NCBI GenBank assembly: GCA_963799365.1
Contig: CAWCWV010000017.1
Span: forward strand, 372,001-436,000
DNA length: 64,000 nucleotides
Reading direction: 5' to 3'
Source: Marinirhabdus sp963799365
GTDB lineage: Bacteria; Bacteroidota; Bacteroidia; Flavobacteriales; Flavobacteriaceae
Position numbers and translations under genes: made by a program. This document shows, piece after piece, positions 62,211 through 64,000 of the stretch. Under the pieces are notes generated by a model, which was not told where the DNA came from, did no database searches, and saw only the letters and a program-made list of their open reading frames with translations. Within the stretch, counting starts at the first letter, position 1, and each line of letters opens with the position of its first letter.

Positions 62211-63225
62211 CTATCCCAGCCGTTTCTTATCGATTGATTTCCTAATAAAATCTTCAAAATATTCCGCTTGTTCTTTTAAAATTACAGGTTCTATGGGCAG
62301 ATAATACAGGGCAAATTTTTCAATTTTGCGCTGTAAACGCATATAATCTTTTTCGGTAGTTAAGATAATTTCTTTTTGTTTCAGTATTTTTAGTTCAGAT
62401 CCGGAAAAGTTGTGGTGGTCTGGAAACTTCTCGTGTGTAAAGTTGAAGTTGTTTTTTTCTAAAAAATGCACCAAAGGCGAAGGATCTGCAATTCCCGTTA
62501 CCAACGTAAAGTGTTTGTCCTGTAAATATCCTAGTGGTAAATTTTCCGAAGCATTAAAAATCTGGGAAGCATATTCAATAGCGGAAAAATAAAGTTTTTG
62601 GTGGTTGTAAATAGGCATCCTCAACTCGATTTCCTGTAATTTTGAGTATGGAACACGTGGCGGACATTTGGTTACAACCAAACAATGCGCCCGTTTAGAA
62701 CCACGTCTGGGTTCTCGTAAATTGCCTGTAGGGAGCATATAATCCTCTATAAACAAGTCATGAAATGGCGTGAGCAAAATATTGACAGCTGCCTTCACTT
62801 TTCTATGCTGAAAAGCGTCATCCAATAAAATAACATCGGCCTTGTCTTGAAGGTTTTCAATACCCGTTCGTCTATCGGCACAGACGGCAACAGTTATGGA
62901 AGGATACTTTTTTTTGAACTGGAGCGGTTCATCACCTACCTGGATGGCAGTATGTGTATCACTTACCTCTATAAATCCGTTGGTTTCTCTTTTATAACCA
63001 CGGCTTAAAACAGCGATCCGATAGTTCTTCTTTCAAAAAAGAAATTAGGTATTCAATCATTGGTGATTTACCCGTTCCGCCTACCGAAAGATTTCCAACG
63101 CACACTAAGGGTGTTTTATAGCTCCTACTTTCCAGCACCCCTTTGTTGTATAAAAAATTACGCAAACCCGTAATCCAGCCATACAAAATGGCAAAGGGAA
63201 ATAGTAATTTTCGGACTAACTTCAT
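62211..63225 (-). pseudogene. lpxK: Tetraacyldisaccharide 4'-kinase, frameshifted
   Basis: Two frames together form LpxK, the lipid A 4'-kinase. The first, from ATG 63225, has the Walker-like GNLSVGGTGKSPM near residue 50. It leaves frame at GAAGAA-C-TATC (extra base at about 63024) after ISFLKEE. The second continues YRIAVLSRGYKRETNGF and DDAFQHRKVKA, to stop 62211. With one base removed the protein is about 337 residues, the normal length. LpxK is normally essential in bacteria with lipid A, so a true null is unlikely and a sequence error or a suppressed frameshift is suspected. Confidence 0.88.
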
Positions 63226-63442
63226 AGAAGATTAAAGTGTAAAGATAAGTTTGTTGGTGTAAATATACTTTTTAGGACCGTACATTTTAAATTTCATCAA
63301 GTTTCTCTTTAAAGGTAGGCAGGCTAAAAAACGATGAGATTTAAAAAATGTACTTTACATTTAACTGTTATCTTTACGCAATGACTATCTATTTCAATTT
63401 TACCGAAAAAATCGATTTCAAATTGATTAAAACGACTAAAAT

Positions 63443-64000
63443 ATGACCGTACAAGATGTAATTACAATCCTAAATGACTATGCGCCGCTTCAATATGCTG
63501 AAGATTTTGACAATACCGGACTGCTTGTAGGAGAAGCCACTCGTAAAATTACTGGTATTTTAGTAACGCTGGACACCCTGGAAACGGTTGTGGATGAGGC
63601 AATAGAAAACAACTGCAATCTAATTGTGAGTTTTCATCCCATTATATTTTCTGGATTAAAAAAACTTACAGGCAAAACCTATGTAGAACGTACGGTACAA
63701 AAAGCAATTAAAAATGATATTTCCATTTTTGCCATTCATACCGCTTTGGATAATTCATGGAATGGGGTGAACGCCAAAATGTGTGAAGTGTTAGGATTAA
63801 ATAATAGAAGTGTCCTACTGCCAAAAACGCAGGTCATTCAAAAACTTACTACCTATGTTCCTTCCGGTAGTGCTGAAATGGTTAGGAATGCATTGTTTGA
63901 AGCTGGCGCAGGAAATATTGGTAAGTATAGTCACTGTAGTTTTAATATTGCAGGACAAGGAAGCTTTCAAGGAGAAGAAGGAAGTAATCCAACAATAGGC
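63443..64000 (+). CDS. Nif3-family dinuclear metal protein (partial, 3' end outside window)
   Basis: The 186 visible residues start at the ATG at 63443. Family motifs are DFDNTGLLVG near residue 21, SFHPIIFSG near 63 (metal-binding His) and AIHTALDN near 98. A structural domain typical of the long Nif3/YqfO-like proteins begins at about 130. The protein is in the family annotated as GTP cyclohydrolase 1 type 2; its real substrate is unsettled. It is divergent from lpxK with a 217-bp spacer. Confidence 0.92.
   Translation, partial: MTVQDVITILNDYAPLQYAEDFDNTGLLVGEATRKITGILVTLDTLETVVDEAIENNCNLIVSFHPIIFSGLKKLTGKTYVERTVQKAIKNDISIFAIHTALDNSWNGVNAKMCEVLGLNNRSVLLPKTQVIQKLTTYVPSGSAEMVRNALFEAGAGNIGKYSHCSFNIAGQGSFQGEEGSNPTIG

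Noticed and set aside
63810..63998. A 62-codon plus-strand frame near the window end
   Set aside because: It lies in another frame inside the Nif3-family gene, which is the conserved reading.

Overview
The window is chromosomal DNA of a Flavobacteriaceae-like member of the Bacteroidota. The evidence is AT-rich intergenic DNA, promoters with the Bacteroidota-type -7 box TAnnTTTG, two proteins with type IX secretion (T9SS) C-terminal sorting domains, a type III glutamine synthetase, and family-specific genes (DUF1599, BT_3928-like, DUF4293, DUF3667, DUF1573). Gene blocks such as birA/rsfS/ftsH/LUD/cdsA/psd/acyl-CoA-binding protein also fit this group. No phage, IS element, CRISPR array or rRNA operon was seen. 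Family calls come from reading translations by eye; no database search was run.

Region 1 (1-8.8 kb, minus strand) is an expanded curli (functional amyloid) locus. In transcription order it holds four very large curlin paralogues (about 486-503 residues, each with roughly 25 or more Gln/Asn-rich repeats), a small divergent CsgB-like curlin, a CsgE with an extra N-terminal domain, CsgF, and CsgG cut by the window edge. All four large curlins end in the same cysteine-containing tail finishing in CPGC. A strong hairpin follows each one. The second and third are each broken by a single-base frameshift. A long non-coding region (8.8-9.6 kb) lies upstream.

Region 2 (9.6-20.4 kb) holds glnN, a dienelactone-hydrolase-family protein, a Na+/Ca2+ exchanger, and a BlaI/M56 antirepressor-type signalling module whose promoter is overlapped by clustered palindromes. 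It continues with two short genes, apt, tRNA-Arg(ACG) followed by two decayed copies of its own 3' end, and a HEIGH-type metalloprotease lipoprotein.

Region 3 (20.5-35 kb) is housekeeping: clpS-prmA-tpiA, an orphan peptide-type ABC permease, a BT_3928-like protein and DUF1599 on the minus strand; folP-cdaA-DUF3667 on the plus strand; then an MsbA-like ABC exporter, truA, a five-copy 131-bp tandem repeat, a YfcE-like phosphodiesterase, DUF4293, and rho with a long Asn-rich disordered insert.

Region 4 (35-46.8 kb) holds two T9SS cargo proteins, an M14 carboxypeptidase lipoprotein, a Nudix hydrolase, pyrE, birA, and the rsfS-ftsH-LUD-cdsA-psd-ACBP block.

Region 5 (46.8-64 kb) holds valS, a DUF1573 protein, an aspartyl protease with a PDZ domain, an aminotransferase, murB, a fasciclin lipoprotein, an overlapping cluster (small Cys protein, glycosyltransferase, sigma factor, Nramp-like transporter), lipA, a divergent GAPDH, a frameshifted TPR hybrid histidine kinase, a frameshifted lpxK and a partial Nif3-family gene.

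The most notable observations are the giant curlin system with its Cys tail and hairpin-separated genes, the palindrome-covered BlaI/M56 promoter, the serial tRNA-Arg 3'-end copies, and four single-base frameshifts, two of which lie at the same 12-nt sequence.
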